Assembly: GCA_021234155.1 (NCBI GenBank)
Contig: JAJEKV010000065.1
Span: 6,516,446 to 6,580,445 of the forward strand
Source: Isoetes taiwanensis
Lineage: Eukaryota; Streptophyta; Lycopodiopsida; Isoetales; Isoetaceae
Direction: 5' to 3'
Length of the DNA: 64,000 nucleotides
Shown here: positions 23,567 to 33,548 of the stretch, one piece after another
How positions within the stretch are numbered: position 1 is the stretch's first letter
Layout of the letters: the number at the start of each line of letters is the position of its first letter
The notes under the pieces: model-generated
Told to the model about the DNA's origin: nothing
The model's input: the letters and a program-made list of their open reading frames with translations, nothing else
Databases searched by the model: none
Translations under genes and position numbers: made by a program

Positions 23567-24535
23567 ATGGCAGCTTCAACGAAATTGGGAACTCTACAGG
23601 CCACCATGCCCATGAATCCTTATCTCTTTTCATTTTGTGATTTTCTCCACATCAAGCATTCGGAAGGCTCTCGAAGGTGCCAGTCGAGAGGTTCCAGAAA
23701 GGGCGGAGTTGCTTGATTTCGCCAATCAAGAACTCCCTGTTCCAAATCCGGCTCAACTTCGACAGTTTGTCGCTCATTTGGTCGAGTCTGGTGCTGGGTA
23801 CCAGATGATGGTAGATCATACTCGGATCACTCTAAATCAAAGTCTTTTGGCACAGGTATTTTAACTGTCCAGACACACTCCTTCTTTAAATTGGGTTATT
23901 GCAAGACCATGATGTCACAGTGTATGGTCAAGCCCCCTATGCTACCAGAAACCCACAAGCTTACAAACATCGCTAAGCCTCATGAAGCTTTCGTCAAGTT
24001 TTTGTGGCCCAAATTCTATGGGTATTCTGTCAAGAACACCCACATCAACAAGCACTTTCTCCATACTGCCATTGCCGCTATTCGCTCCACTAGTTTTGTT
24101 GATTGGTTCCAAATTCTGTTCCAACGACTTCTCCATGAAGTAGACTGCCGTCACCAGACTCCTGGCTTGGATCTTGATTCTGCCATGGGAGCTCATTTTC
24201 AGGCTATTATCAATCAATGCCTCCTAGACCCTAGTTGCCTTTCCATAAGACACTTAGACGCCACCTCTCAAGCTTCCAGTCGGACCCATTCAGTCATTTG
24301 CGATGTCCGTGAACTTCAAGAAGAGACCCGGAGGCCCAACTTTCTCAGCAACCGCAAACTCAGCCTGCTGCTCGCCCCTCTTCTTCTAAGGTCATCAATG
24401 TCACCTCTTCTCAGTCTACTCACGTTGATGTCTCCAACTCTCAACAAGCTTCCCACGCGTCCAAGCATATCGTTCCACAACCTTCATTGCCTATTCTGCC
24501 GATTGTACCGCCACCCTCCCGACGGCCCTGTATGA
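23567..24535 (+). pseudogene. Unknown LTR-element ORF, N-terminal part (gag-position)
   Basis: An ATG at 23567 opens a frame (MAASTKLGTLQATMPMNPYL) that shifts near 23660 into one containing ELLDFANQELPVPNPAQLRQ up to a stop at 23862, and shifts again at 23891 into a 214-codon frame (HEAFVKFLWPKFYGYSVKN, IAAIRSTSFVDWFQILFQRL). Helical, no zinc knuckle, no recognised domain. Its place at the head of the element and the coiled-coil that follows suit a gag-like structural protein, but that is inference. Confidence 0.45.
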
Positions 24536-24548
24536 ATATGAATAGGAC

Positions 24549-25154
24549 GTGGCCAGTTGTATGCTCCGACTCCAGGAATCTCAAGATCATCTCATGAATG
24601 GCAAAGACTATATGGATTTCACTTACGCTTTGAAGCGTGATCTTCAGACTGCCCATGCTCAGAACCAGGCCTTGGATAACAACCTTCAGAGTAAACACAA
24701 TGCCTTGTTGGAGATAAGGGCTGCCCTCCTTAAGGAACAGGAGACCCACGCTATGGAAAAACAACAAGCCCAATTCCAGGCCACCATCACTGAGTTGTTG
24801 GCTCAGATCAATGTCAAGGACAAATTTCTCATGGACACCCATACCCTCTACAAGGGATTACAGAATGAATACACCCATCAACAACATGCCACTATGCAGG
24901 GTGAAATACGTATCACTGTTTTGAAAGGCCAATTACCAGCGATTCAAACTCAGGTCACAAAATTGCACTCTGGCTCAGTGACATGCAAAAATAGAAGATG
25001 GTGGATGACGCTAAGATTGCTAGTCTCCAGCTATAGATCTCCACTCATGGTCCCTCATCTTCACAGGCCATGCATCCTCACTGCAAGATCAAGGAACAAC
25101 TTTGTCTCCTTACCGAGAAAGACAACAGAATCCATGATCTGGAACATCAGTTGA
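24549..25154 (+). CDS. Unknown LTR-element ORF, coiled-coil part
   Basis: A long amphipathic stretch (LRLQESQDHL, LKRDLQTAHAQNQALDNNLQ, LEIRAALLKEQETHAMEKQQ, ATITELLAQINVKDKFLMD) gives about 140 residues of probable coiled coil. The frame decays after about 24980. It is probably continuous in origin with the preceding ORF (a gap of 13 bases and a shift). No homology recognised. Confidence 0.45.
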   Translation: MASCMLRLQESQDHLMNGKDYMDFTYALKRDLQTAHAQNQALDNNLQSKHNALLEIRAALLKEQETHAMEKQQAQFQATITELLAQINVKDKFLMDTHTLYKGLQNEYTHQQHATMQGEIRITVLKGQLPAIQTQVTKLHSGSVTCKNRRWWMTLRLLVSSYRSPLMVPHLHRPCILTARSRNNFVSLPRKTTESMIWNIS

Positions 25155-25199
25155 AACAGGCAATTCATTCTGCCGATGATGCTCATCAATAGCATGAGA

Positions 25200-25873
25200 C
25201 TTACATTGCCCTAGCTGTCCTTATACCTGGTGATTTTCCAAAACCCGCGAGCTATTTGGACTATATTCAGTCCTACAGATATCTTTTTCTGGTCAAGTGG
25301 TTTAATTCTAATGGCGCTCTTCAAAAGACCCTCATTAGTAAGGATTTGCTTATCCTGTGGCCGAATCTTTCTATAGAAGACAAAGGCCTTCTTTGTGCTC
25401 TCCTTATCTTTTAGCTCATCCCCTGTAATGATAAAGATTTCTTCATTCTTCGTCTTGTCTATCCAATGGCCTATGTCATGCATGATTTCTATCTGGCGGG
25501 CAAACAGGATAAGTTTTATGATGGTCCACACTGTGCTTTTCAAGGGGATACTCACCCAAGCTGGCTGCTCCAGCAGGACAACAAATATCTTCAGGATCAG
25601 TCGTGGGCTAATGCTCTTCAGGCCGAATACATGTCCGAGCTGGGCAGCAAGTCCAAAAAAACATGTATGAGGAAATGGGGATTGAATTCACTCAACTCTA
25701 CTTACAGCACTGGCGCCCTCAATAGTCTTCGTGCCTATCTAGATGGACAGATCATTCCCGTGGAATGGGTCCCTCCTCCTATTAATACACTCCTTCCCTG
25801 TCCAGAATGGGAACATTGCTGTCAGGCCCTGGATGTAGATTTACTTCAAGAATTTTGCACTGAAGCTCAGTAG
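25200..25873 (+). pseudogene. Unknown LTR-element ORF, middle part
   Basis: The frame reads SYLDYIQSYRYLFLVKWFNS up to a stop near 25413 and continues with MAYVMHDFYLAGKQDKFYDG, LQAEYMSELGSKSKKTCMRK and a Trp/Pro-rich end, to a stop at 25871. No protease, RT or integrase motif. Together with neighbouring frames it fills an LTR element without recognisable pol. Confidence 0.4.
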
Positions 25874-26010
25874 CCAATGATGCAGCCTGTTCCTCAACAT
25901 GAAGCTCCTTATACGTCACTGGGAGCACCTCCATGTTGCCAGTTTCTTACTTCTGATTGACGCTCATCCTTTTGGACCAAGGCTTTGGCTGGTAATGCTG
26001 ATTAGAAACC

Positions 26011-26529
26011 TTGGATCATAACAGAAATTGGATCTATATTCCTAATGAACGAGGTTGGCAGACCCCACTTAATGTTGTCTGGGGACTCACTCAATTTTTG
26101 GACAGAGCGGCCATGGCCCTCGATCCGTCTGTTCACCGGCAAGCAGGTTTTTGTGTTGCTTTGAAGTGTCTTCTTACCTGCTCTATTGCCCGTCGTCGTG
26201 ATGTTCATTATTGCAACTCCAACACCAGTGCAGGTGCTTTTGGCCTCCAGATTTGTCTGCTCATTGAATGTCAGTATGTTCAAGACGAGGCTCACCATGC
26301 TTTTGAAAACATGGCACAATCTGGCTTTCTGATTGACGCATCACCGTTCATTGGGGTAAACACTGTAGATGCCTTGACAGATCGACCGAATCTCATCCAG
26401 AAGTATCACTCAGAGGCGCCTATTCGTAGTCGTCAGGATGATTTTGATAAGGTGCCAGGTTTTCCACCTCCAAAAACTGTGCCTGCTTTTCTCTCCTCCA
26501 AGTGTTCCTTAGTTGGAGGGAAGTGTTAG
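26011..26529 (+). CDS. Unknown LTR-element ORF, C-terminal part
   Basis: 172 codons (NWIYIPNERGWQTPLNVVWG, FCVALKCLLTCSIARRRDVH, QICLLIECQYVQDEAHHAFE) ending at a stop at 26527-26529, right where the probable 3' LTR begins. The end of the frame overlaps the purine tract (gttggagggaag), as in many compact LTR elements. No recognised domain. Confidence 0.45.
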   Translation: MDHNRNWIYIPNERGWQTPLNVVWGLTQFLDRAAMALDPSVHRQAGFCVALKCLLTCSIARRRDVHYCNSNTSAGAFGLQICLLIECQYVQDEAHHAFENMAQSGFLIDASPFIGVNTVDALTDRPNLIQKYHSEAPIRSRQDDFDKVPGFPPPKTVPAFLSSKCSLVGGKC

Positions 26530-27093
26530 TTCTGTGCCACTAGGCACTGGACTATTTCTGAGCACAACACATGCTAAAGGCAAGGGTCAAGGTCAAGCGT
26601 CCAATTAGCGCATCTGCCCCCAATCCGCGTAGAAACCCATGTCCCCATTAAAGAAGAGGACTAGGCAGGACAAGTGACCACCTCCGAGGATTACGACCTT
26701 AACTTATCAGGATTCCAGGCACTAATGACGACACTGCAAAGATTCCCTCAAATCAAGCATATGATCTAGAAGTTGGTAACCGAGATCTCAAAGGCTCTGC
26801 CATATGTCTATTTTGGGCCCACGGCCGTTGTACTATATATATTAGTAGAGCTAGATCTCAAGTTTTTAGATGAGACTTAGTATCGTCTTGTTTCAAGTTT
26901 TGTGTCTCAACGTCTTGCAATACCTCATGTACTCTTTCTGATATTCAAAGGATTCTTGTCTTGGCACATAGTTTTCTTTGCTTTTGTGTTTCTTTCTTTC
27001 TGCTCTTATCTCTTTGCAAAATCCTGCATGATACTCTATAGTAAGATTTGTCTATTTGATTCAAGGGTCCTCACAAAGGGCTATCTTGTAAAC
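26524..27093 (+). repeat. Probable 3' LTR of the unknown + strand element
   Basis: It starts TGTTAGTTCTG directly after a polypurine tract (agttggagggaag) and can be closed at TAAACA (27093), giving TGTT...AACA ends and about 570 bp. A TATA-like tactatatatatt lies at about 26830. It breaks the minus-strand gamma ORF of the neighbouring element at 27094. No 5' partner is visible, so the ends are inferred from structure only. Confidence 0.5.
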
Positions 27094-27505
27094 AATCCCG
27101 AACCCAAGCCCTAAACACCCTTCCTCATTGGGTTCCATAGTGACCTCAACATCATTGATATTGGGAACGTGAGATTCTATAGGTATGAAAGCTTCTGCAG
27201 GCGGTTTCGATGGGGCACCCTGCAAGATCAAGTGTCGGGTCTTAGGAGAGTATCCATTAGGCTCAATATCCTCCGGTTGAAAGCTTAACGGCCGCTGAAC
27301 ATGTGCCGGAAACTCAACTAGGAAAATCAAGGAAGTCACCCATGCAATACTCAGCGAGCTCGTAGAGGTTAGCAATGACAAGGTAGTTCCACATAATGTC
27401 GTCGAACAGAAGATACTCATGCCCGTTGACATAGACTACAGGTATGGTATCCAGGCCAGTAAGCTTGGATCCCTGCCCCAAGGGTATTGGCATTTCTTCG
27501 GCCAA
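27094..27505 (-). pseudogene. ORF gamma of left histone-carrying element, truncated
   Basis: The frame reads LTGLDTIPVVYVNGHEYLLF, then LYELAEYCMGDFLDF, then after a shift PLSFQPEDIEPNGY, HLILQGAPSKPPAEAF and SHVPNINDVEVTMEPNEE. It aligns along its length with ORF gamma at 41710-42639 (LAGLDTLPIIRVGEQDYLL, LYDLAEYCQGQDDFLDY, YVPNINDVVIKMEAD). It is cut at 27094 by the + strand LTR element. Function unknown; the conserved blocks show this is a real gene of the element family. Confidence 0.7.
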
Positions 27506-27506
27506 T

Positions 27507-27810
27507 TACTTCCATCGAACAAAATCGTCCTGACTGATGCACTCATCCTTCTCTTCAGGTGAGGAAATTTGGATCTTCCCTTTCTCGGCAGAGATATCCT
27601 CATCTCCCACAGACTGGTCCATTAAAATGGCTAAGGCAAAGCGGACCTGAAAATAGGTTTGATCATCCAAGTATATAGTGGGAGGATATTTAACCCATCT
27701 AATAATGCCCCTGAGGACGTTGGAGGTATGTCAGTCATCTTACATCATCTGCAATAAGATTTCGTAGCTAACATATAGCTGTAGGGGATCTCCGTAGAAG
27801 GCCTTGAGGA
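27507..27810 (-). pseudogene. ORF beta of left histone-carrying element, remnant
   Basis: Reading down the minus strand: YGDPLQLYVSYEILLQMM, two stops, TSNVLRGIIRWVKYPPTI, then TYFQVRFALAILMDQ and ECISQDDFVRWK before a TAA. It matches ORF beta of the right copy (LLRGIVRRAKNGPILNL, QIFFEAQFALAILMD). In both copies beta leads into gamma with only a stop between, so they were probably one gene. Function unknown. Confidence 0.65.
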
Positions 27811-28019
27811 AGATGAAAAGGAAATATGAACCCTAAAAATATAAGTGAGTTTGGAATAAAGTAACTTATAGTCTTTCGTACTCCCTCTCTATTTTTGTTT
27901 TTGACAGAAGGAAAAATTTACACAAATGCCCATAAATATACACAAGACAAAAGGATTTATATGTATAGCAAAACAAATATGCAACATGATCAAGGTACAA
28001 AACAAAGTGTGATGCTCGT

Positions 28020-28609
28020 ACTATCGGTGATCCCCTCGAATCCTCTAGACGAGGTGCCTTTGGCATTATTGTAACACGCTTGGAGTGAATAACACAAAGG
28101 TTGGCATCACCAAAAAGAGCGACCAAATAGTCCTGTGTGGCCTGCTGCAAGGCAAGGATGGCATGGGTCTGGAATCCGAGGTCGGTCTTAAATTCTTGGG
28201 TAATTTCTCGAACCAGTCCTTGGAACGGTAGCTTTCGTAACAGGAGCTCGGTAGACTTTTGATACTTCTGAATCTCCCGCAAAGCTACCGTGCCAGGTTT
28301 CCACCTATGAGGCTTCTTCTTGGCACCTGGCGGCTTAGGGAGGGCTTTACTGGTCGTGGGACGATGTCCTGCCGCGTTTACTCGATCTTGGCATCGACTA
28401 GAAGACGTGGCCTTGCCCACCCCACCCACAGCTTGGAGACATTCCTTTTAGTTGCCTCCCAACTTGTGCGCTATACTTTTCCGTCTTCGTTTAATCGTAC
28501 GTGGCTCAAGTTGGTCGGCGTTCTGCTTAGCTTGGTTCTCAGTTGCTCGCTCAGCTTCCCTCTAGGCATGTCTCTCTAGGGCTTGACAGACTTCAGTCCT
28601 CATGAGCAT
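28020..28609 (-). pseudogene. Histone H3-fold ORF of left retroelement copy
   Basis: The core 28310-28058 reads [72 protein letters not shown], which is histone H3 from helix alphaN to alpha3. After MPK the frame shifts, but an out-of-frame RIRG survives near 28035. Upstream, instead of the H3 tail, is a charged region (from Met at 28609: MLMRTEVCQAL..., REAERATENQAKQNAD) with stops near 28563 and 28446. His113, Lys56 and Lys79 (H3 numbering) are present. It shares Leu62, Glu77, Ala102 and Ala107 with the copy at 49866-50564 against the usual plant H3 residues Ile, Asp, Gly and Thr. It lies between ORF beta and ORF alpha of the same element. Confidence 0.85.
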
Positions 28610-28643
28610 CTTAGTGAATCAGACATGGCTGCCATTTTTAGCT

Positions 28644-29132
28644 CTATGGTTTATTAGAGATCAGAAGTATTATAATCAGGGAAATTATTCCATAAGAAAC
28701 TCTCAATCTCCTCATCGTAATAGTACAAGAGTAAGGTAAGAGGGCATCCTTCAATGATAGCCTCCCCCTTTCCCAAATATATATATATGGGGCACCTTTG
28801 TCTATTGGATCCCCACTGGCCGCTTCTTGTGCATCTGCCCCTATGGCCGGGTCCATAACTCTCTGTGCCTCCACCTTCGTGGCTTCCTCATCAATAGTGG
28901 TCACTAGCTCATGGAGATAGTATTTGATGAGGGCCAGGACTTGGCCTGGTTGCTCTACGAGGGTGTATGCCTCACCAGCTGCATTGAGTTTGAGCAAAAA
29001 TCTTTCAGTCAGATGAAAGATGGGGATATTCGTCCTCCCACTAGAAAGCGCTGTTGGTCGAGAAGGAGCTCGATGTTCTGGGGTCTTTGGCAACATTATT
29101 TCCGAGTTCGGCAAATAACTATGTAATATCAA
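28644..29132 (-). pseudogene. ORF alpha of left histone-carrying element, frameshifted
   Basis: Contains IPIFHLTERFLLKLNAAGEA and YTLVEQ in one frame and YLGKGEAIIEGCPLTLLLYY in another, matching ORF alpha of the right copy ([40 protein letters not shown]). It sits just downstream of the 5' LTR and PBS of the left element and upstream of its H3 ORF. Unknown function, no known domain. Confidence 0.65.
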
Positions 29133-29785
29133 GTGTGTTATAAGTCCGGGCTTGCATGGTACGAGCCATGGAGGAGAGAGGCGCTGAGGTAGGGAGTCTG
29201 GCTATGATAGAAGCAACTCAAATCCGACGACTATGGCGACTGGAGGAGGTAGGAAAAGACACAAAGAGGTCCAGAGAAAAGGTTATTCTTAAAGGAATAT
29301 GTAACTCCCTATTATTTCTGAAGTATTTCTTTTTTTAATACACGGCAAAAAAATTTTATACGGCGACCATATGTGGCGCCAAGGTGGTTTTGGACTCCTA
29401 AAATTTGATTCTAAATACCCTTTCCCCAATCATCGCCACACTTGAAGAGATGCTAAAAATCTCCTCCTTTGAGCGTCTTCCGATGGGGCTTCTAGGGGGT
29501 TCTAGTCAATTCAATTGTCCCCTTTGCAAAGGTGCAAAAATCGCCTCCATTCGACCTTTCTATGAAAAGTTATGGCCTTCGAGAACAAGGGACCTTACTC
29601 CACCAAAAACTCAATAGAATCCCACTCTTACATTCTGCAATCTAAGTCCTATAGCCTTCATTCCTCACATACTTATCTTAATGGGCTCAATACTTATGAA
29701 TTTAGTAGAATTATTCTACATTAAAAATCTCTACCCTAATCAATCTAACGGATTAGAACATGGCCAGGGCTATGATCCTGGTCTA
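29133..29785. other. Leader of left histone-carrying element
   Basis: Non-coding stretch between ORF alpha and the primer-binding site. It includes phrases such as gccacacttgaagagatgc with no clear frame. Confidence 0.4.
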
Positions 29786-29794
29786 CTAAGATCA

Positions 29795-29806
29795 TGGCTC
29801 TAATAT
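29795..29806 (-). other. Degenerate primer-binding site, left histone-carrying element
   Basis: On the minus strand tgatattagagc resembles the plant initiator-Met tRNA site tggtatcagagc at 10 of 12 bases. It lies 3 bp inside the LTR edge at 29810. Confidence 0.6.
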
Positions 29807-29809
29807 CAT

Positions 29810-31314
29810 TGTGACGCTCCCTATACGATGCTCCCATCGTATAAATATGGGAAATTCCCCTCCCATATATGACGACTCCATCGCCACAAAAAGGTCCTCC
29901 ATCTGATTTGGACCACTTGTGATGGGCAAGTGTCCGGGTGAAGGACAGATGTGTCATTCGTCCCATGCCTTCTATGGGAATCCTATATAGCAAAAGCGTA
30001 CATACAAGTTAGCACCTAACAAGAATATACATAACAATATACCACCTCGAAGGGTGGCCCATCCATCATCAAGGCAACATCAACATATTACCAATATAAC
30101 ATATGAAGTGCATCATAAATGAGGGTTCTACCCTAGGCTCAGACTCAAAGAGAGTCAACTGACGACCAGGCCCTCCAGATAACAACAGACAGAATCACGA
30201 CAATGGCATTGGCTGGCATAGAACAATGGCTAGGGTAGTCCACTTCATCCACCCCTCTATGCACACTTTGCAGATAGGTTGAAACATGCTATGGCGTGAA
30301 TGTAGCCTTTTGGAGATGCAATCTCATGGATTCACCCTATGAGACTACTCCAAGTTACATCTCCCGGTCCGATGAGGCAAGACAGGGAGGAGTCCCTTTC
30401 CGTTCACAATAGTTTCATGGGTTGGCACCACCGGCGCCCATGCATCCGTACCCGACTTAACCCCCTCAAAATCCATAGGTCGGATCACCGCACCTATCGA
30501 GCCCAGGCCATCCTTTCGGGATCTGCCTTGCGATCCAGGAGGTGCCAGACCCATATCTGGCCCACACATAGTGACTGACTATAAGCCTAGCACACTGTAG
30601 GAGCCTAGTATTCACGCTCAGCAAGGCTCCACCCACGCTTCACCAATGTGCCCGTTATCTAGTGCTCATTATTGACATAGCATCCACAGCCAGGTGGGCT
30701 CTTGTGCACAGGCCGCATGTAATGAGATTTAAGGGATTCTAGCTAGGAGCATAGCTACTACTAGATGCCTTTAGGTCTCTATCTCTCTTAATTCCCATAA
30801 CACAGGAGTAACAGAAAGAGAGCATCAACCATACATACATCGATTCATCCATAACTTGATCATAGCATAAAAAAAGACTAGTCACACATCTACTCATACA
30901 AGGATTGGTTAAAAGATCAATCTATCTAGGAACTAACGGGTGTCTTGGCTTGATGCGTCATCCCTGAGGTTTTCCATGGTCAGCTGGTTGAACAGGTATG
31001 AACAAGCAGCTGCTCCTTCTCCAACTCTCCCAAGTCGAATTGGGGTAGAACTGGGCTGGAGACCCACTTGAATACTTCCCAAATGGGTAAGTGGCCTGGG
31101 CCAATCGAGTTGGTCCAGGTGGCTTTGCCCCATTGATCAATTTATTTTGATTACTAATAATTAGCTAGATATTTAGTCATTAAATAGTTTAATTAACTAA
31201 TATCTTAGCATAGCTAACTTAAACTCTTTTAGTTTACTCCACAATGGTCCCAAAATACCTATAGTGACATGTCGTTATTTATACATATACCAAATAAATA
31301 CGTGGAATGCCACA
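29810..31314 (-). repeat. 5' LTR of left histone-carrying element
   Basis: TG...CA-bounded block of 1505 bp (plus strand TGTGACGCTCCC to GGAATGCCACA). It shares ordered phrases with the LTRs at 51780-53337 and 38959-40661, for example cacctcgaagggtggc, tagggtagtccac and gcccctc-tg-acactttgcag. It borders the PBS on the inside. No 3' partner is seen because the left side is disrupted by another element. Confidence 0.75.
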
Positions 31315-33548
31315 GGCGTCTAGTGGTATGCTTAGGCGCTGGCGCGAGAGAATTGTATGGCTACCTTTGATTTGGCTATCAAGACAACTATTACATCTGT
31401 AACTGATGATGCCATTATTTAAGATTCTCGTGTTTGCAACTCTTAAAAGAACTTTGCTCTTACTTCTGCATTCGTGTTGATTACTTCGAATACCTGAGCG
31501 AGATATCTCTAGCAATTGGGTAAAAGAGGTTTGTTCTGGTTGAGATTGAAATTTTCCGCTTGAGCTAGCGCATCCTAGGAAAATTTTCGATAGCTTTTTC
31601 GCATATTTTTCTCTAAGAACAATACAAATTTCTAGTTGGAAACTTCAAATATCCAACAATATGAGGGAATATCATGAAATTTTCCATTAGGGTATAAAAG
31701 CTTTGTTCAACACTGGTTTTTAAAATTAGTACTTCTTTCAAACTATACTGTCATGTACCTTAGTACTATTTCTTGTGCCACAACTAGCAGAAATGTATCT
31801 GATTCCCCATTCAATCATTCATCTCTAAGCTAAACACACGTGCATCAACTAGATTAGACACCTATCAACAATAAAAGTAGCTTTATTTAGAGATTCAAAC
31901 AACCTACTCTAATTCCACCCTATGCTCGCTTCGTGAAAAGTACCAAGTCCAACGTTCAAAGTGAACTCCCTGAGGATTAATTTGTTGTCCACATTTACAC
32001 ATTTCACCACATGTTGCATGTGAAGATCCCACTATGGTTGCATGTGAAGATCCCACCATGGTTCAAAAATAGGGGCCCGTCCATCCTTGAAAATCCATGA
32101 TGAGGGAAAAATAATTCTGGCAATTTTCCAACTATTTTTGCAAAAAAAGTTGGAAAATAGGCAACTCCATAATTTTCAACTAGATAAACATTGGTGGTCA
32201 ATGTGGCATTAACCACTGGTTAATCTGTCCATCCGATATCAAGCAGTGACAAAAAAAATGGTTAATGTGGCAAAAAAACCAGGCTTCAAACTGCGCGGTA
32301 GGGGGCAGAAATTTCGATCGGCTGGTTCTTTCTACTCCATGGGCAGCTTGATCCGCTTCAAAAAGCATGCCAACTGCTTTGTCTGGCCTTTATCCTTGAT
32401 TGATGAAGAGAGGAAGAGATTTGAGACAAAATAAAGCCGGATCGACTAAAAAAGGCCCAAAAGATTTGGTTTTTTAGGCTTCAAACTATGTTGTTCTTAA
32501 TGGCTAATATAGGGTGGCCACATTAACCACATCCCGCTTGAGCAATACGGGCGTTCCGAAAAATGGACTTAAAAAACGGGTGAAATGATTTTCAATCCAA
32601 TAAACTGAGGGCCACTAAATCCAAGCCCTGGATCCGACGAAGTATATGTTTGAAAATATATGAGTTATCATTGAATTAATTTTATTGTAAGACCAAGCCC
32701 CATGGTGCAGAATGTACACTTGCATGGAAAACCTTTGGGGAAAATGATTTGGGATAAATATCAAACCATCCCGTGGTAAAGAACATATTTCTCAACTCTA
32801 TGTCGAACTGCATAGCACCTGCCAGGAGAATTCTTTTAGGATAGTGGAACGCATCTGTTGATTGAAGCAATTCAACTGTGATCTTGAGCTAAATTATACA
32901 TGGATGAGACACAGCAAACAACAAATATGTAACAAAGCAAATAATTTATCGAAAGAACAAAGCAAATAACGTTTAACCGCATAACGACCGTATCTGATTT
33001 TGTAATCCCATTGTCAAACGGATTAAGCTCCTGCTTGGCACAAGCGTAGCAAATTTTGGGAGAAGGAACCGCAGAATACCTCACTTTTTCAGATCAGTTA
33101 CATGCTATTTTTGTTGCATTATTAAATGAAGAGCATAAACGATCACTAAATGGTGCATTAATCTGAGAAGGCCTGCAACCAGACGCACTTGAAGCTCTGG
33201 ACAAGATTTCCCTAGTCCAGAAGCGATTAACTGGGTCGGAAATAATCATAATTGGTCCATACACTAACTACTCTATCACAACAGGTTTTTCCAATGAATT
33301 ATGTTTTCCAATTAATCAAGGTTGAACCCCTACAAGGATTCCAAGATCGCCAGAAGAACTTGAAGATACTCCTTGCAGTCAGATTCATAGTCACAGTCAG
33401 TAGAATTTACATCTCAAAGAATTGTATCTGTCAAAGTAATTCTGCTTGAGTCACATTTTGGAAGTTATAGCTTGCCATTCTACAGACTGTTGCAGTTCAT
33501 GGAGAGCATATAAAATAGCATATGCACGACGAAATATCCACCAATAAT
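31315..33548. other. Intergenic, downstream of KRI1
   Basis: No recognisable gene. Contains a 24-bp tandem repeat (32013-32060) and a small hairpin (32123-32158). The part next to 33549 is presumably the 3' untranslated and flanking region of the KRI1 gene. Confidence 0.5.
32013..32060. repeat. 24-bp tandem repeat x 2
   Basis: Units 32013-32036 and 32037-32060 (gttgcatgtgaagatccca...) differ at one base. Confidence 0.88.
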
